Positions 33,643 through 45,965 of a stretch of DNA of 64,000 nucleotides are shown here, piece by piece (positions within the stretch are counted from its first letter, which is position 1; the number at the start of each line of letters is the position of its first letter). Source of the stretch: Cymodocea nodosa (taxonomy: Eukaryota; Streptophyta; Magnoliopsida; Alismatales; Cymodoceaceae); contig CM072343.1 in NCBI GenBank assembly GCA_036874045.1, positions 3,058,001-3,122,000 on the forward strand, read 5' to 3'. A model generated the notes under the pieces. It saw only the letters and a list, made by a program, of their open reading frames with translations, made no database searches and had not been told where the DNA came from. The position numbers and the translations under genes were made by a program.

Positions 33643-34827
33643 TTATACTAATGCATGATAAGCACATAATAATTCATCAAAGTTGAAATCTGAATGACTT
33701 TCAAGATCAGATATTACCTCAGACTCATCTGCCATGAAGCACACATGAGCAACGTCTTCTAACTCTTGTTCTCCTTCTGTATGTGAAGATTTTGATGCTG
33801 ATTCCTTAGATTCAGACTCTTTAGACGTGTCATCCCAAGTGACCTTCAAAGCCTTTTTCTTGTAAAACTTTTTCTGAGTTTTCTGAACCGTCTTCTTCTG
33901 ATTTGTCCTACTTTGCTTTTCATTTTTCCTCATAGGACAATCTGAAGAAAGATGTCCAGGTTTCTTACAGTTGTAACATACATACTTTGTGGATGAAGAA
34001 TTCTTGTCATTCAATGATTTTGACGTTGAGGGTTTATCATTTTTGTTCCTTTGCTGTTTCCTAACTTTCCATGCTTTCTTGAATTTCCTAGTCAGCAAAA
34101 TCAAATCCTCGTCAGAATCAGTAGATATATCAGAATCTGAATTAATTTTGAAGGCTATTTCTTTCTTCATTTTTAGTTTGTTGTGACTCAGTGATTCATT
34201 TAATTGAACTTCATAAGCTGTTAAATTTCCTATAAGTTCATTCATAGAATAAACATTTAAATCTCGTGATTCCTCAATTGATGTTACTTTCTGAGACCAT
34301 TTAGAACTTAGGGATCTGAGAATTTTCCTCACCAAATCCTTCTGTTCAAAATTCTTTCCTAAACATTTTAAAGAGTTTATGATATCAAGAAATCTGGAAA
34401 ACATCTCAGAAATATTTTCGTTTTCATGCATCTTAAAGAGTTCATACTTATGAATCAACATGTTTATTTTTGTCTCTTTAACTTGAGAAGTACCTTCATG
34501 TGAAACTTCTAATGCATGCCACACCTCATAAGCAGATTTATATGCCGACACTTTACTGAACTGTTCATAACTCAATGCACAAAATAAAATATTTAAGCCC
34601 TTAGCATTCAAAGTTTCATTTTCTTTTTCAGTAATTGTCCAAGTATTATAAGGAGTAGTTAACAGAGTATATGGTTTAGAAATCATGAACCACAACTTAT
34701 GATCTATACTTTGAAGAAAAACAGTCATCCTATATTTCCAATATTCAAAATGTATTCCATCAAATAAATGAGGACGATTAAGATTTTGGCCTTCATATAA
34801 AGAAAAATTACCATTTCCAGTAGCCAT
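33643..34827 (-). pseudogene. gag of Copia C (open frame in a fossil element)
   Basis: 394 codons starting MATGNGNFSLYEGQNLNRPH, 200 bases inside the 5' LTR. UBN2/capsid region (FEYWKYRMTVFLQSIDHKLW, YEVWHALEVSHEGTSQVK, LLIHKYELFKM-like), and the zinc knuckle CYNCKKPGHLSSDC near 33950-33991. A serine/glutamate-rich tail ends in HSDFNFDELLCAYHALV. It would build the cytoplasmic particle; this frame looks whole although the element is broken. Confidence 0.85.
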
Positions 34828-35010
34828 TTTACCTTAGATTTTTCAACCTATTTGATTTTAAACAGTCTAAAAACTTTAAAACAACTTGAGCCTTAAATCA
34901 ATAGAGTTAAACGTATGCTCAGATATTAATTTCTGTTTAAAAACAAGGAAGGTAGAATAAGCAATGATATTAAATAAGATGGTATCGATTTTATGTCAAA
35001 GATTATTAAC

Positions 35011-35025
35011 AAAGCTCTGATACCA
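35011..35025 (-). other. Primer binding site of Copia C
   Basis: Minus-strand TGGTATCAGAGCTTT, two bases from the LTR. Exact match to the standard initiator Met-tRNA primer site of plant Copia elements; it fixes the element's direction. Confidence 0.92.
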
Positions 35026-35027
35026 CT

Positions 35028-36634
35028 TGTAGGATCGTATGGCTACACAAGAGGGGGGTGAATTGTGTATTTTTAATATTTTCTGAAATATAATTGAAAC
35101 TTTAAAACTCAAAAACAAGTCGAGACATTGTTTTCATAAAATCATTTTTATTCAAGGTTTCAATTACAATATACAATTCAATTCTCCTCAGAAATTGTAG
35201 ATGCAATTATATTTCAATACCATATATCATCTAAACAATTTCATAACTACAAACAGAGAAAACTAATTTACGGAATTTAAAACTTTTCTCCCTATTTGAG
35301 ATCTTTCTTCTTCTTCTTCTTCAGCAATTCTTCAGTGACGAATATCTTGTCTTTTCATGCTTCACCGAATTTGCTTTCTTCTAATACTTCAAATCTTTAG
35401 TGACGAAAATCTTACCTTTTTATGCTTACTGAACTTTCTTCCACTTGAGACATTTTCCCCGAGAAGATGTTTTTGATCCCTAAAAAAAGATTTTTCTTTT
35501 GGTGTGTAGGGATGGTTTGATCCTTGAAAAGATTTTTCATTTTGTGTGCAAGGATAAATTGATCAACGAGAATTCTATGCCTTTTATACTGTATCTTCAT
35601 TTCATGCATATCCTTCACGTTTAACCACCACCAGTTTTCCACTTCTCCACGTCTTTTCTTTTTCCTTCATCGAAACACACACGTTCTAACCCACGTTTAT
35701 ATTTCGAATTTTCTTTAATCATCAGTCCTGGATCTCTGAAAAATTTCTTGCAAAATAAACTTTCTCGTCCAAAAATTTTTCATCAGTGTAATAAGAAGTC
35801 GTTACTTTAATGTTAACTAAACGAGTAACACAAGTATATATATAACTTAACGTTTCTAACTTAACGAGTTCCTCATGTGCCATTTCACGTGACAAGTACT
35901 GTAGCTAACTCAACAAACTATGTCCGTGGTGTTATGATATCTCAACGAACCATCTCCGTTGTGTTACGATAACGCAACGAACCATCTCCGTTACATTATG
36001 ATAACTCAATGAACCAGTAATAAACAAATGTTTTTATAATAAGAATTTTACCACGTGCAAAAATAACAACTTTAGTTTATAACGGTAACCTAATGCGTTG
36101 CCTTAGTGTTCAATATAGCAACTCAACGCGTTTAGTTATGTTAACTTAACGAGTTAAACATGTGCACCTCACGTGATACAATACAACATTCGTAATTTAT
36201 AATTTCACCACGTGTATAACACTAACTTAACGAGTTCGTCTCTTCTTTTACTCACTAACTTAACGTGTTGTCACGTGACCTATTTTAACCTTTAAGCCTC
36301 TAACTTAACGAGTTCTCACGTGACCTCTATACAAACAAAACTCTAACTTAACGAGTTGTCTAAATGTGCACTGTTCATGATACAGACGATATAACATTAA
36401 AACATATCATGCTTTTCAATAAAAACTCACGTTAACTTAATGTTTAGCTAAATGAGAAATTAATGCAACGAAACGACTAGTTATTAACTTTAGATCCAAT
36501 ACAGACAAGTATTATTATCAGTAAGCATTTTTTGTATTAATTGATGATTTTAATTTCTTTTCACAATCAATAGTAATTGAGCAAATATGATTATTTTCAT
36601 TCAGCACACATCATCAAAACAAACATACTCAACA
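35028..36634 (-). repeat. 5' LTR of Copia C
   Basis: 1607 bases; on the minus strand TGTTGAGTAT ... GATCCTACA. It matches the solo LTR at 9350-10906. U3 (35800-36370) has about ten TAACTTAACGAGTT or TAACTCAACGAACC motifs alternating with CACGTG (near 35887, 36051, 36172, 36210, 36271, 36316). TSD GATAC follows. Confidence 0.93.
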
Positions 36635-36861
36635 GATACATTTTGTGATAACAACAATGTAATAAGCTTATCTAAGAATACAGTACTTCATTCCAAAGCC
36701 AAGCATGTCGAGATCAGACATCATTTTCTGAGAGATCATGTGGAGAAAGGGGACATTTCACTTAAGAATCAACTTGTAGATATTTTCACCAAACCTTTAA
36801 ATGAATCAACTTTTAATCATATTAGACGAAATTTAGGAATTTGTTCTTTACAAGATCTTTA
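36635..36861 (+). pseudogene. End of RNase H, Copia D1 (fossil)
   Basis: Continues 27122-27416 after Copia C: LSKNTVLHSKAKHVEIRHHF, LRDHVEKGDISL, VDIFTKPLNESTFNHIRRNL, GICSLQDL. The same ending is seen in D2 at 50090-50334. Confidence 0.9.
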
Positions 36862-37228
36862 AATATTTTTCATCAAGCTCACAACATGGGAGCTTGTTTT
36901 TATGCTAACCTACTCATGCAGGTTATATCAGTTTTATAGTCCTCACCTTTTTATATAATGTCAAAAAGGGGGAGAAGGATTTGGAAATTTGTCAAGTATA
37001 TGGTCACTCAAAGTATTTCTAGCAAGAATTAAAAGAGAAAAACTCAGCACAAAGATAGGGGGAGAAGTCTGCTCAAAGTCAAGGGGAGGAATCCCTCATT
37101 GTTAGTATAGTTGTGTTAATTTCTTGTTTTATGTTTCTATGTGTGTCTAAATGTATAGAAATACACTAGGGAGTGAAATACATGTAAATAATTGTAAAGG
37201 TTTTTGTCATTATCAAAAAGGGGGAGAT
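36862..37228 (+). other. 3' spacer of Copia D1 with repeated polypurine tracts
   Basis: AAAAAGGGGGAGAAGG near 36964, GATAGGGGGAGAAG near 37055, CAAGGGGAGG near 37081, and the LTR-adjacent AAAAAGGGGGAGAT ending 37228. Same Sirevirus signature as in Copia A and D2. Confidence 0.85.
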
Positions 37229-38541
37229 TGTTAATACCTGAGTATTTTGATAATGCAAAATGTATGTGAGGAAACATATTGTCTTACTGCATTAGATCAG
37301 AAGGCTGTTAGAACTATTTCTAGACAGATGAAAAAATCAAGAAGGTTCCAGATGAACAGATCAAGAAGATTCAGCAAAATCAGACAGTTACAGGTCTAAG
37401 TATCCGAAGAGCAAGTTTAAAGCAGCAGCAATGCTATCGGACAGTTAAAAGAATAACTATCCAATTTTACAAAGCCTTCGGAGAGTTATTTAATCAGATA
37501 GTTAAAGGCATTGAATGATCGGATAGTTAAGGAGATAACTATCCGGAAGCTTAATGGACTTTTCGGAGAGTTACAGGTATAACTATCCGAAAGTTAAGTC
37601 ATTCAATAAACCACGTGTAGAAATACAGAACGGAAGATTAAAAGACTTGTCGGAGAGTTAGATAACTATCCGAGTTTTCTTTTCGGAGAGTTAGATAACT
37701 ATTCGAGTTTTTCGGTAAGTTACAGGCATAACTTTCTGGAACTTAAGTCATTTTTTTACGCACGTGCAAAATGGAGGAAGCCAGCAGTTGAAAGCTTAAA
37801 TGGGAAAATCGGAGAGTTAGGATAACTATCCGAAATTTAAAAGAGAGTTTCAATAAGTTACAGTTTAACTATCCAAAACTTAAGTCAGTGAATTTCCCAC
37901 GTGTAGAAATCCAAACAGATGCTCAAATAAGTTTTCGAAGAGTTAGAAGGATAACTATCTGAAATTTCAAAAGAGTTTCGGTGAGTTACAGTTTAACCAT
38001 CTGAAACTTAAGTCATCGAATTTCCCACGTGCAGAATTCTAGATAGTGGCTCAAATAAGTTTTCAGAGAGTTAGAAAAATAACTATCCGAAATCCTAAGG
38101 AATTTCGTTGAGTTACAGGATAACCTTCCAAAATTTGATAGAGTCAAGTATACAACTATTCGGTGAGTTACAGTTATAAGTATCCGATTGGATGACAGCT
38201 CACATTTAAATATTCTGGAATCCTACTCGACAGTAAAGGATAAGTGATCTTTCGGTGAGTTACAGTTACTCTTCGGAGAGTTGCATAGCTAACTATCCAA
38301 AAGAACAGGAAAATCGGTAAGTTGACTTGAAACGTTTTTCTGAACGGTCACTTGCCGTATTAGGACTTGATCCTAATTAAGTACAGTAGAATACATCCGT
38401 TGGAGGAAAATATGATCGTTGTACATATCAAGTATATATTCAAAATACAGACAACAGATATACGACAGAGATATATAGTGAGCTACACTCGAATTCCATT
38501 TACACTCAAGTCTGCAAACAGTGAAGAATTTTCAGAAGATC
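37229..38541 (+). repeat. Middle LTR of Copia D, interrupted by F
   Basis: Starts TGTTAATACC. U3 holds about a dozen palindromic units of the type TTTCGGAGAGTTA, CAGGTA, TAACTATCCGAAA (37561-37592 is the best; others near 37620-37730, 37810, 37930, 38060), interleaved with CACGTG boxes (near 37612, 37757, 37898, 38024). TATA-like AGTATATATTCA near 38430. Interrupted at 38541 by F (TSD AGATC); 28 more LTR bases follow at 47901-47928. Confidence 0.9.
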
Positions 38542-40482
38542 TGTTTAGAATGAAAAAGTGCATATTATTAACGGTTAAATAATAGTTAATTGCATAATAT
38601 TTAGCTTATCATATGAGAATTAAGCCATTATGTTATAATTGCACTGTTATATGCTTTAATTGAAGAATCTGCTAAATTTTGGGGAATTAATGTTAATTTA
38701 GTACATTTATGAACTGTCAGTAAGTTGCAGGCTGTGAATTTCTTAAGTATCTGAATTTTCTGATATTTCGAATAGTTATGATTAAATTACCGAATAGTTA
38801 TGTTTAGAGAGAATATTTTATTATTTCCAGATGTACACGTGTCGAAACCAGAATGAATGTCTTAAGTGAATTTTCGGTGAGTTAGCTGTAACTATCCGAA
38901 AATGCATCTGAGCATCGGATAGTTAGACCTGTAACTCTCTGAAATGTTATTTTTAAACTACTACTGACACGTGTCGAGAGTTGGTAGATTTACTTAAGTT
39001 ATAACTCGTTAAGTTAGTATAACTGTACGTGTTGAGTTACATGAATATACACTAAGGTAACGCGTTAGGTTAGCAGCTTATTTCTTTATTGCATGTATTT
39101 TATAGTTATTTTCCAAAACACCACTGTAGCGGTTGCAGGAACAGACAATTGGAAGGAAAAACCACGTTTGCACGTATCACGCAGGAATTCAATCGCACAT
39201 GGAGAAAGAAATCATCGCTGTTGATCTGAAGGAAGGAAATCCAACTGATCATTCAAGCAGAAGTAGTTACTACTGAAGAAATATAAAAGAAAAGAAGAAA
39301 AAAAGAAGGTGTGATCGATGGACGGCCAGTGTATACAGAGGAGGAGCACCGAGCTTTCTGCAGATAGTATCGGCAATTCTCCGAAGTATCACACCAACCA
39401 TCATATCACCACCATAATCACCAATCATCGGAGGTCTGTGAGGATACTTGCCTGATGTCGAGTCGATTCTGAGCCAAACACAGTGCCTGACAACCATTGT
39501 GAGGAGTGATCGCGTCGCGGGAAGGGAAGCCATTTTCACCAAGCGCTAACTCATATTTCAGGAGATCGTAAAGCTTTTAGCCTTAGCTTCGGGTTGATGC
39601 CTGTATGCTGAAGAGGAGATCATCTTGCAATTTTGGACTCGTGATTCTATAGGGAGAGGAGACAGAATTGTAAGTGGATTAATTTTCAGTGGTGTAACCA
39701 CGTTGCAAGTAGTGTCGGAAGTATTTACTGTCAAGTGAGATTACTTTACATTTCACCATTCACCCATTTCCATGTTCACATCAAAACAAAAATACCAAAA
39801 ACAATTTATCTTTGTTTGTATGTTGTATTTGAGTGTTGTATTGTTTGTGTTGTATCGTGATTAATGTTATCTGTATCAGTTTTATGATTGTTTTATGTTA
39901 CTTTTAATTTTACAGTTTACTGAAATTGGTTCGTACAAAAAAACTTAAAGATTTTAATGGTGACTGTTTAAATCATCTAAATGTTAGTATTGCTTAATGA
40001 TAAATCCAATGTTAACTAGCATTAAAAAGCTTAATTGATGTTATTTACAATCTTTGGAATCGCCCAATGGTTGGCCGAATTCCTCTGTAAATAGCAGTAT
40101 TATAAGGAAGAGACAAGCTCGTGGAGTTAACTTAAGTCCACGAGGATAGTCCGTTGAGTTAGCCATAACTCAACGAACTTACTCCGTTGAGTTAACTGTA
40201 ACTCAACAAAGTGTTTATTGAATATAAATTTGAATTGTTCACAAACAAACATTTCTTAAATTCGTCAGCAATTCCCTGTGGGATCGACCTGTACTTGCAC
40301 ATTGATACAATAGACATTGTGCACTTACAGTTAAAGCACAAATTGGAATTAATATCTAAATTGTATTAAAGGTTGTTTGTTTACTTCTAAAAGAAAGAAT
40401 AGGCATAAAGGTAAATTAACTAAGTAAAAATAGAAGTAGCAAATCCAAGTTTTTCTAGTGTAGTGCTGGGAAAACCCAAACA
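38542..40482 (+). repeat. 5' LTR of F
   Basis: 1941 bases, the longer U3 form: GGATAGTTAGACCTGTAACT near 38930, CACGTG near 38856 and 38967, AACTCGTTAAGTTAG near 39003. Donor-like GTAAGT at 39671; hairpin trio 40120-40210. The antisense frame of the LTR is open at 39270-39542. Confidence 0.93.
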
Positions 40483-40489
40483 AGTTTTA

Positions 40490-40507
40490 TGGCGCTGTTG
40501 CCGGGGA
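40490..40507 (+). other. Primer binding site of F
   Basis: TGGCGCTGTTGCCGGGGA, one base different from the tRNA-Asp-type site of E, seven bases after the LTR. Followed by a short GAATT run. Confidence 0.9.
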
Positions 40508-41062
40508 ATTGAATTGAGTCGAAGTGAATTGAATTGAATTGAATTGAGTTAAACATTAAAAATATATATAAAACATAAAAATAGTTGCGGTTCAACTAAC
40601 TGGATCCATCGGTATGATCAGAACATTAAAAAAATTGTATATTAATTTTCAGAAAAAAAATAATGGTTTTACCGAAATATAGTATCGATTCAACCGAAAG
40701 AAAAATAAAAAAATAAAAAATATTTAGATTTGACCGAAGCATAGTATCGGTTAAACCGGAAAAAAAATTGTATATTAATTTTTAGAAAAAAATATTGGTT
40801 TTAACGAAACATAGTATCAGTTAAACCGAAAGAAAAATAAAAAAATAAAAAATATTTAGGTCTGATCGAAGCATAGTATCAGTTAAATCGGTAAAAAAAT
40901 AGAAAAACTATTCTCTGTAATATTTTTATTATTATATTTGCTTGTATGGGGAGTCCGTTGAGTTACGCTTAACTCAACGAGCATACTCCGTTAAGTCTTG
41001 AGTTAGTCAACGAGCTTATTCTGTTGAGTTAACTGTAACTCAACGGAGTACTGTATGTAAGA
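40508..41062 (+). repeat. CGGTT array and hairpins of F
   Basis: 40580-40900: about six units with CGGTTCAAC / CGGTTAAACCG and CGAAGCATAGTATCGG, as in E. 40951-40979: TCCGTTGAGTTA, CGCT, TAACTCAACGAG hairpin. 41029-41056: CTGTTGAGTTA, ACTG, TAACTCAACGG. Non-coding. Confidence 0.8.
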
Positions 41063-42062
41063 CCTAAAATTAGAAAAACTCCAGAAGAAAGTAGATGAAT
41101 TTAGGCATAGAGATTAAATTGTTTTATTCGTCTACTTGTGTAAAATTGTATGAAATTGTATGATGCACTTGTAATGTAATTGATTCATATTAATGAATAT
41201 AATTTTTCAGATGTAATTTTCATATGTATTTGGATGTGAAATGAATGAAATTTATTGAATATTATGTAATTTGTGGAACTTTATGAATATGTAACAGTTT
41301 TACAATTTGCTGAATGACAGGATAACTGCTTAAAAATTTCTGCATGTTATAAGGTAAAATGTAAATTCTGCATAACGTAAAATGACCTGCAAGTTAAATC
41401 TTTATATAATGTTCAGATTTAAATGTATTTTAATCAAAATGAGGCATTAATGACATAGATTTAACTTTATTACAGTTAGCAGAATGAAGAAAAGAAAAAA
41501 AAAACAGAATAGAAAACTTACGAGAGTGAAACTTAGAAGTTGTCAAGTGTTAACTCAACTAAGTAAGTCCGTTGAGTTAACCTTAACTCCACGAGGTCAG
41601 TAATATAATATAAGGTCACTCCGTTGAGTTATCTGTAACTCAACGAAGTTAGTCCATGGAATTAGTAACAGTAACCGACTGTGTTCTATTGAGTAATCTG
41701 TAACTCAACGAGGTTAGTTCGTGGATTAAGTAGAACGGTTATTCTTTTAACCACAAACGAAACTTTGTCGGTTTAGCAGTTACCTAAATTTGAAATTAGT
41801 AGTGGTACACGTACGCATAATAACAGGAACCACGATGCACGTTGCAAGCCACGTTCTTGCAACGAGATTTATTCACTTTATGGATGCGCAGTATATATAT
41901 GAAATAGAATGTTATTTATGAGTTACTAGCACTTTTAAAAGAAGGAGAAAGCGTTGGAGGAACTGGAAGGAGAAGCAGCTGATTCAACCTTCATCTGACA
42001 ACAAATATTTATAGAATGGAAAGCTTCAGACTAGTATGTAATTAATCTTCTGCTATTTATTT
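41063..42062 (+). other. ORF2 tail and ORF2-capsid spacer of F
   Basis: 41065-41122 matches the last codons of ORF2 in E and G. The rest is the non-coding spacer with hairpins near 41566-41593, 41621-41647 and 41689-41713, then the conserved leader (GCAACGAGATTTATTCAC near 41867) before the capsid ATG. Confidence 0.75.
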
Positions 42063-42870
42063 ATGAGCACATGGACTCGTTCTCTAAGCACTAAACGATT
42101 AGTATGAACACCTACCCAGGAATTTTCATTGTAGAGGAGTACTAAAAAATTTTCTGAAATGAACTTTAACGAAATTCTTTGAGGTGTAGCTCACCTTTCT
42201 TTAAAAGAGAACGTAGAGATGGCTGCTCCTGTAGAAAAACCATTAGGAGAGATTCTGTATCCTGAATTAATTGATGAACCTTCATGTATTCGATTGCCAA
42301 ACTTTGAGGGAGATAGGTTTGAACTGAAATCTAATTATATTAGTCAATTGCCACATTTTCATGGATTAGAAAAAGAGGATGCCTATTATTTCCTTAGAGA
42401 ATTTAATGAAGTTTGTCAAATGATGAGAATGCCGAACATGAGTATAGATGCTATTAAACTTAGATATATACCTTTTGCTTTAAAAGATACATTATTTATG
42501 CTAGAAACCAGAGAGATAACTTGGGAAATTCTTATTATCCTAATTGGAGAAATCACCCGAATTTATCTTGGAGAAACAACAATTTCCAGGGAGGAGAAAA
42601 TATAAATGAGAAGAACATAAGTTATGAAGTATTAATTGAACAAGGAGCTAGAATAGAGAAATTAGAAAAGATAATCCAACAAGTAAACAATCGTTTAGAA
42701 TTTATATTTGGAAATGCTGCAAATCAAAATCAGAATAGAAATATATCACTTAGATAGAAGGAACCAATGGAAGTTAGACCTACTAGAGGATTGCCAATAC
42801 AAGCTATACCTAATCCTGTCAATAGAACGGTTAATGAAATTGATACCTCTTCTAGGAGGGCAGCTAAATA
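42063..42870 (+). pseudogene. Partial capsid (gag CA) region of F (fossil)
   Basis: Same start (ATGAGCACATGG) and same domain as E: MAAPVEKPLGEILYPELIDE, LPHFHGLEKEDAYYFLREFN, then the tail YYPNWRNHPNLSWRNNN and the coiled coil LIEQGARIEKLEKIIQQVNN. About 500 bases shorter than E and G; the middle of the domain is not present. Confidence 0.85.
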
Positions 42871-43060
42871 AAGCAGCATATCTAAAGCAACTATCTATAT
42901 GTATATGTGTTTTATTTTAAGTTAATAGTATCGTAGAGTTAATTTTTTACTCAACGAACTTAGTCCGTTGAGTTATGCCTTAACTCCACAAGGGTGTGCA
43001 GTAGTTATGTTAATTTTTGTCTTTGCTAAATTTTTGTTTTTTATTTTACAGAATCAACAA

Positions 43061-44206
43061 ATGGAATTAAGGCAATTACCGTTGGATGCACTAAGGGAAA
43101 TACTAAGTAACTTGTCAGCTAAAGATTTGTGCAGGCTGTGTTGTGTATCAAAGGAAATTAAAGACTGTATTGAAGAAAAAAATTTTCAGGGACTACAAGC
43201 TGCAAAAATGACTAAGATTAGAGATGAATTCATATGGAGGTCATTTAATCGTAGTTCAAATACCCATGAATATCTGGCTGTAGAAGAAACTATTGGAATT
43301 CCACCCAATGCATTAGAAGGAATGAGTCATATTATGGGGATAGATGAAGGATTAATCATATACAAGACTAGACCAAGGTATGCAAGTTTATCATTACCTG
43401 ATATTTTGATAAGAAATCCTATAACAGGAGAAGAATGGAATATAGGAAGACCTAATATATTTGAAGCACCAACTGAAAATTGTGGGTCAGCTTTAATATT
43501 TTCTAATAAAAATTCTGCAATTCCTGAAAAATTATATTATTGGAGACCTACAGGAAATTGGGGTGAAGATTTACGCTTAAGTGTGTATAATTTTCTGAAC
43601 AAATCTTGGAATGAAAATATTATAATATATCTAGGACAGAAAACATTAATTAACCAAACACATGTCATACTTGATGGATATATCTATTTAGTCACGGAGA
43701 TATCATTAGCATATGGATCTGATTTATACATAGTGAGCATAGACAGTTATGATGATTATATAGAAATTTTACCTGTACCGAGTGAAATAGCTAATCCACC
43801 ATCTGCAGAATTTAATGAAATTCAAATAGGAATGTGGTATAATGAAGAAGATGATCTTACTTTATGTCTAATAAGATGGTGGGATGAACTGATGAAATTT
43901 CAAATATGGATTATGGAAGACATGAATGAATGGAAGTGGGAAGAGGAGTATATTGAAATAGATGTACAAATAGAAACTGCTACATTACCTTGGAACCAAA
44001 AAGGATCCCTTTCTGCATTACATATCATCAATGGTAATACACTTGTATTTGGAATTTATAATATATTTCATGTTTACAAATTAAAAAGGAACAAGAACTG
44101 CATTAAAACAGAATTAATACCAAGAAGAACTATGCCTAAAAGTTTGCTTGGACTGATACATTTATTCCATTTGTTTCTACTTTTCAATCATGTTCTTAAG
44201 TTGTGA
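43061..44206 (+). CDS. Captured plant F-box protein, whole ORF in element F
   Basis: 381 codons. Residues 4-43 are an F-box (LPLDALREILSNLSAKDLCR, then LCCVSKEIKDC), the Skp1-binding motif of SCF ubiquitin ligase adaptors. Residues 45-355 look like a plant F-box-associated (FBA-type) substrate domain: MGIDEGLIIYKTRPRY, ILIRNPITGEEWNIGR, LYYWRPTGNWGEDLRLSVYN, LDGYIYLVTEISLAYGSDLY, RWWDELMKFQIWIMEDMNEW; a hydrophobic tail ends it. I chose this ATG because it follows a splice-acceptor-like TTTTACAG by nine bases and is kept in E and G; an in-frame ATG 31 codons upstream exists but would read through a hairpin. It sits between capsid and polypurine tract in three separately inserted elements, the env position of Athila. 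Likely host gene capture. Whether it is translated is unknown. Confidence 0.85.
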   Translation: MELRQLPLDALREILSNLSAKDLCRLCCVSKEIKDCIEEKNFQGLQAAKMTKIRDEFIWRSFNRSSNTHEYLAVEETIGIPPNALEGMSHIMGIDEGLIIYKTRPRYASLSLPDILIRNPITGEEWNIGRPNIFEAPTENCGSALIFSNKNSAIPEKLYYWRPTGNWGEDLRLSVYNFLNKSWNENIIIYLGQKTLINQTHVILDGYIYLVTEISLAYGSDLYIVSIDSYDDYIEILPVPSEIANPPSAEFNEIQIGMWYNEEDDLTLCLIRWWDELMKFQIWIMEDMNEWKWEEEYIEIDVQIETATLPWNQKGSLSALHIINGNTLVFGIYNIFHVYKLKRNKNCIKTELIPRRTMPKSLLGLIHLFHLFLLFNHVLKL

Positions 44207-45965
44207 TTTTGTGTGTTTAATGTTGTGTATTCTACATTTATTTTTAGAGAAAAAAAAAGGAATTTTGAAATTTTTCATGTTCATTTTATAAAAAAAAAAA
44301 CAAACAAAACAAAATATCAATCCAGTTTGTTGGTACCTGTTCTAGGAAACCAACTGGCTTGCTTGTGAGCTATCAAAGGTATAGAAGCTTGGGTTCCACA
44401 CAAGACACTGATTTATTAATATCTGTTAAATGTTATTTTGTTTTATATTCTGTATTTATTTGGGAATGAAAAGTTTTTCAGAATCAAAAATCGGAATATG
44501 TAGAAAGAGATACAAATGGAACAAGGTATGTAACCAATTACTTATCCTGAATTTTAAATCAAACAAAACTTTATTCACGCTTGCTACAATTACTGTACTT
44601 ATTGTCAAATCTTTTACATTGAGGACAATGCAAAATGTAGGTATGGGGGGGAGGTAATTAAAGTAACATCCATGTAAGTTTGTTAATTAAAGGAATTAAA
44701 ATGATACTGCAAAGTTTTGAGGAAATTGAAAATTTTTATGAACTTGCTGTAACTATCCGATAATTGAGACTGTAAAATTTTTATAAACTGCTTGAATGTT
44801 ATATTTAGAAGGCTATAGAAGATGCTATAGAATTTATTATTTATGTAAATCTAGATATAGTATCTTATGATTTTTTTGAATTTCATGAGTTTAACAGTTT
44901 CACGATTTTAAAATGAAATCAGAATATTTAATGCTTAATCAGAAAATTATCTGAAGTCCTGAAGGAGCTGAGATGTGAATTCTAGATTAAATGAAACACA
45001 TATGATGAAAGATACATTTACTTTGACTGATTGAACTTGTAGAATGATTTATGTGTAGATCTTATTAAACTACAGATAAAATATGAGCTTATTGTTATGG
45101 ATTCATATTTTTAGTAAATGATAGAAGTAGGATTATATGAGATTGGTATTTTACTGCATCTGTATTAATGAAATATATGCATATACATTATGTGATTAAT
45201 GCTTTGTTTTGTGTGTGCATTTATTTTTAGAAAAAAAAAAGAAAAAAAAACTTTGAGAGTTTATTGACTTGTTTGATCACGAGCCTTTTGTACTTGAGCA
45301 GATAGGTATGTAAGGATTGTTGACTTGAAAAAGAACTCTTAAAATCTGGCAACCTAAGATCCTGATCAGATTTGGGATTGTTGACTAAAAGCTCGTTACA
45401 TGGGTACATTAGAAAGCTCTTGTATGATTCAAGCTTGTCAAATTAACTTTTAAAGTACACGAAAAAAAAAAAAAAAAAAAACATATACTGTTCTGAAAAG
45501 ATACAAGTGTTTTGTGAAATACAGATATCTTATGAATCGAGTATATTTTCTGTTATCTAGAATTGCTGAAATATGAATCTGGAATTGACTTTTGAAGTTG
45601 TTTAATGGAAATACAATTCTTTATTCTACTTGTCTTAATCAGATTGAATTGGATTGTACTTTGATTCGTATGTTGTTGAAATTTCTTCTAGAAAACTTAT
45701 TGGAAAATTCAAGATTGCAGATGATGAAAAGAAGAACAAACGATAATATAATTAACACCTATATGAAGATGATATACTTTGTATGTAATTTACATATATG
45801 CTAAATATCTTTGCAGATTGATTACTGAAACATACAGAATATATGTTTATGCTGAACAGAAGAAAAAAAACAAAAGGAGAAGAATTAATTCGAGCACTTT
45901 TTGAAAGACCAATTAATTAGATCTTAGTTTGCTAAGAGACTAGCAAAATTTAGGTATGGGGGAAG
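44207..45965 (+). other. 3' spacer of F
   Basis: Non-coding and close to that of E. First purine tract GGTATGGGGGGGAGG near 44641-44655, LTR-adjacent GGTATGGGGGAAG ending 45965. 45250-45440 is the part shared with Copia C. Poly-A runs near 45230 and 45463. Confidence 0.75.

Larger units (their letters stand above)
27417..36634 (-). mobile_element. Copia element C, complete outline (fossil)
   Basis: 9.2 kb on the minus strand, TSD GATAC on both sides (27412-27416, 36635-36639). Read on its own strand: 5' LTR 36634-35028, Met-tRNA primer site, gag, coiled-coil gag tail, protease, integrase, RT, RNase H, 3' spacer, 3' LTR ending at 27417. Long gag and lineage motifs suggest a Sirevirus relative. 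The two LTRs agree over about 750 bases at the primer-site side but not in U3. Roughly five to eight breaks in the coding region. Confidence 0.88.

Noticed and set aside
43061-44206. F-box ORF as a resident host gene that happened to receive retrotransposon insertions
   Set aside because: The same ORF lies between capsid and 3' spacer in three elements, two of which have their own LTR pairs and TSDs.
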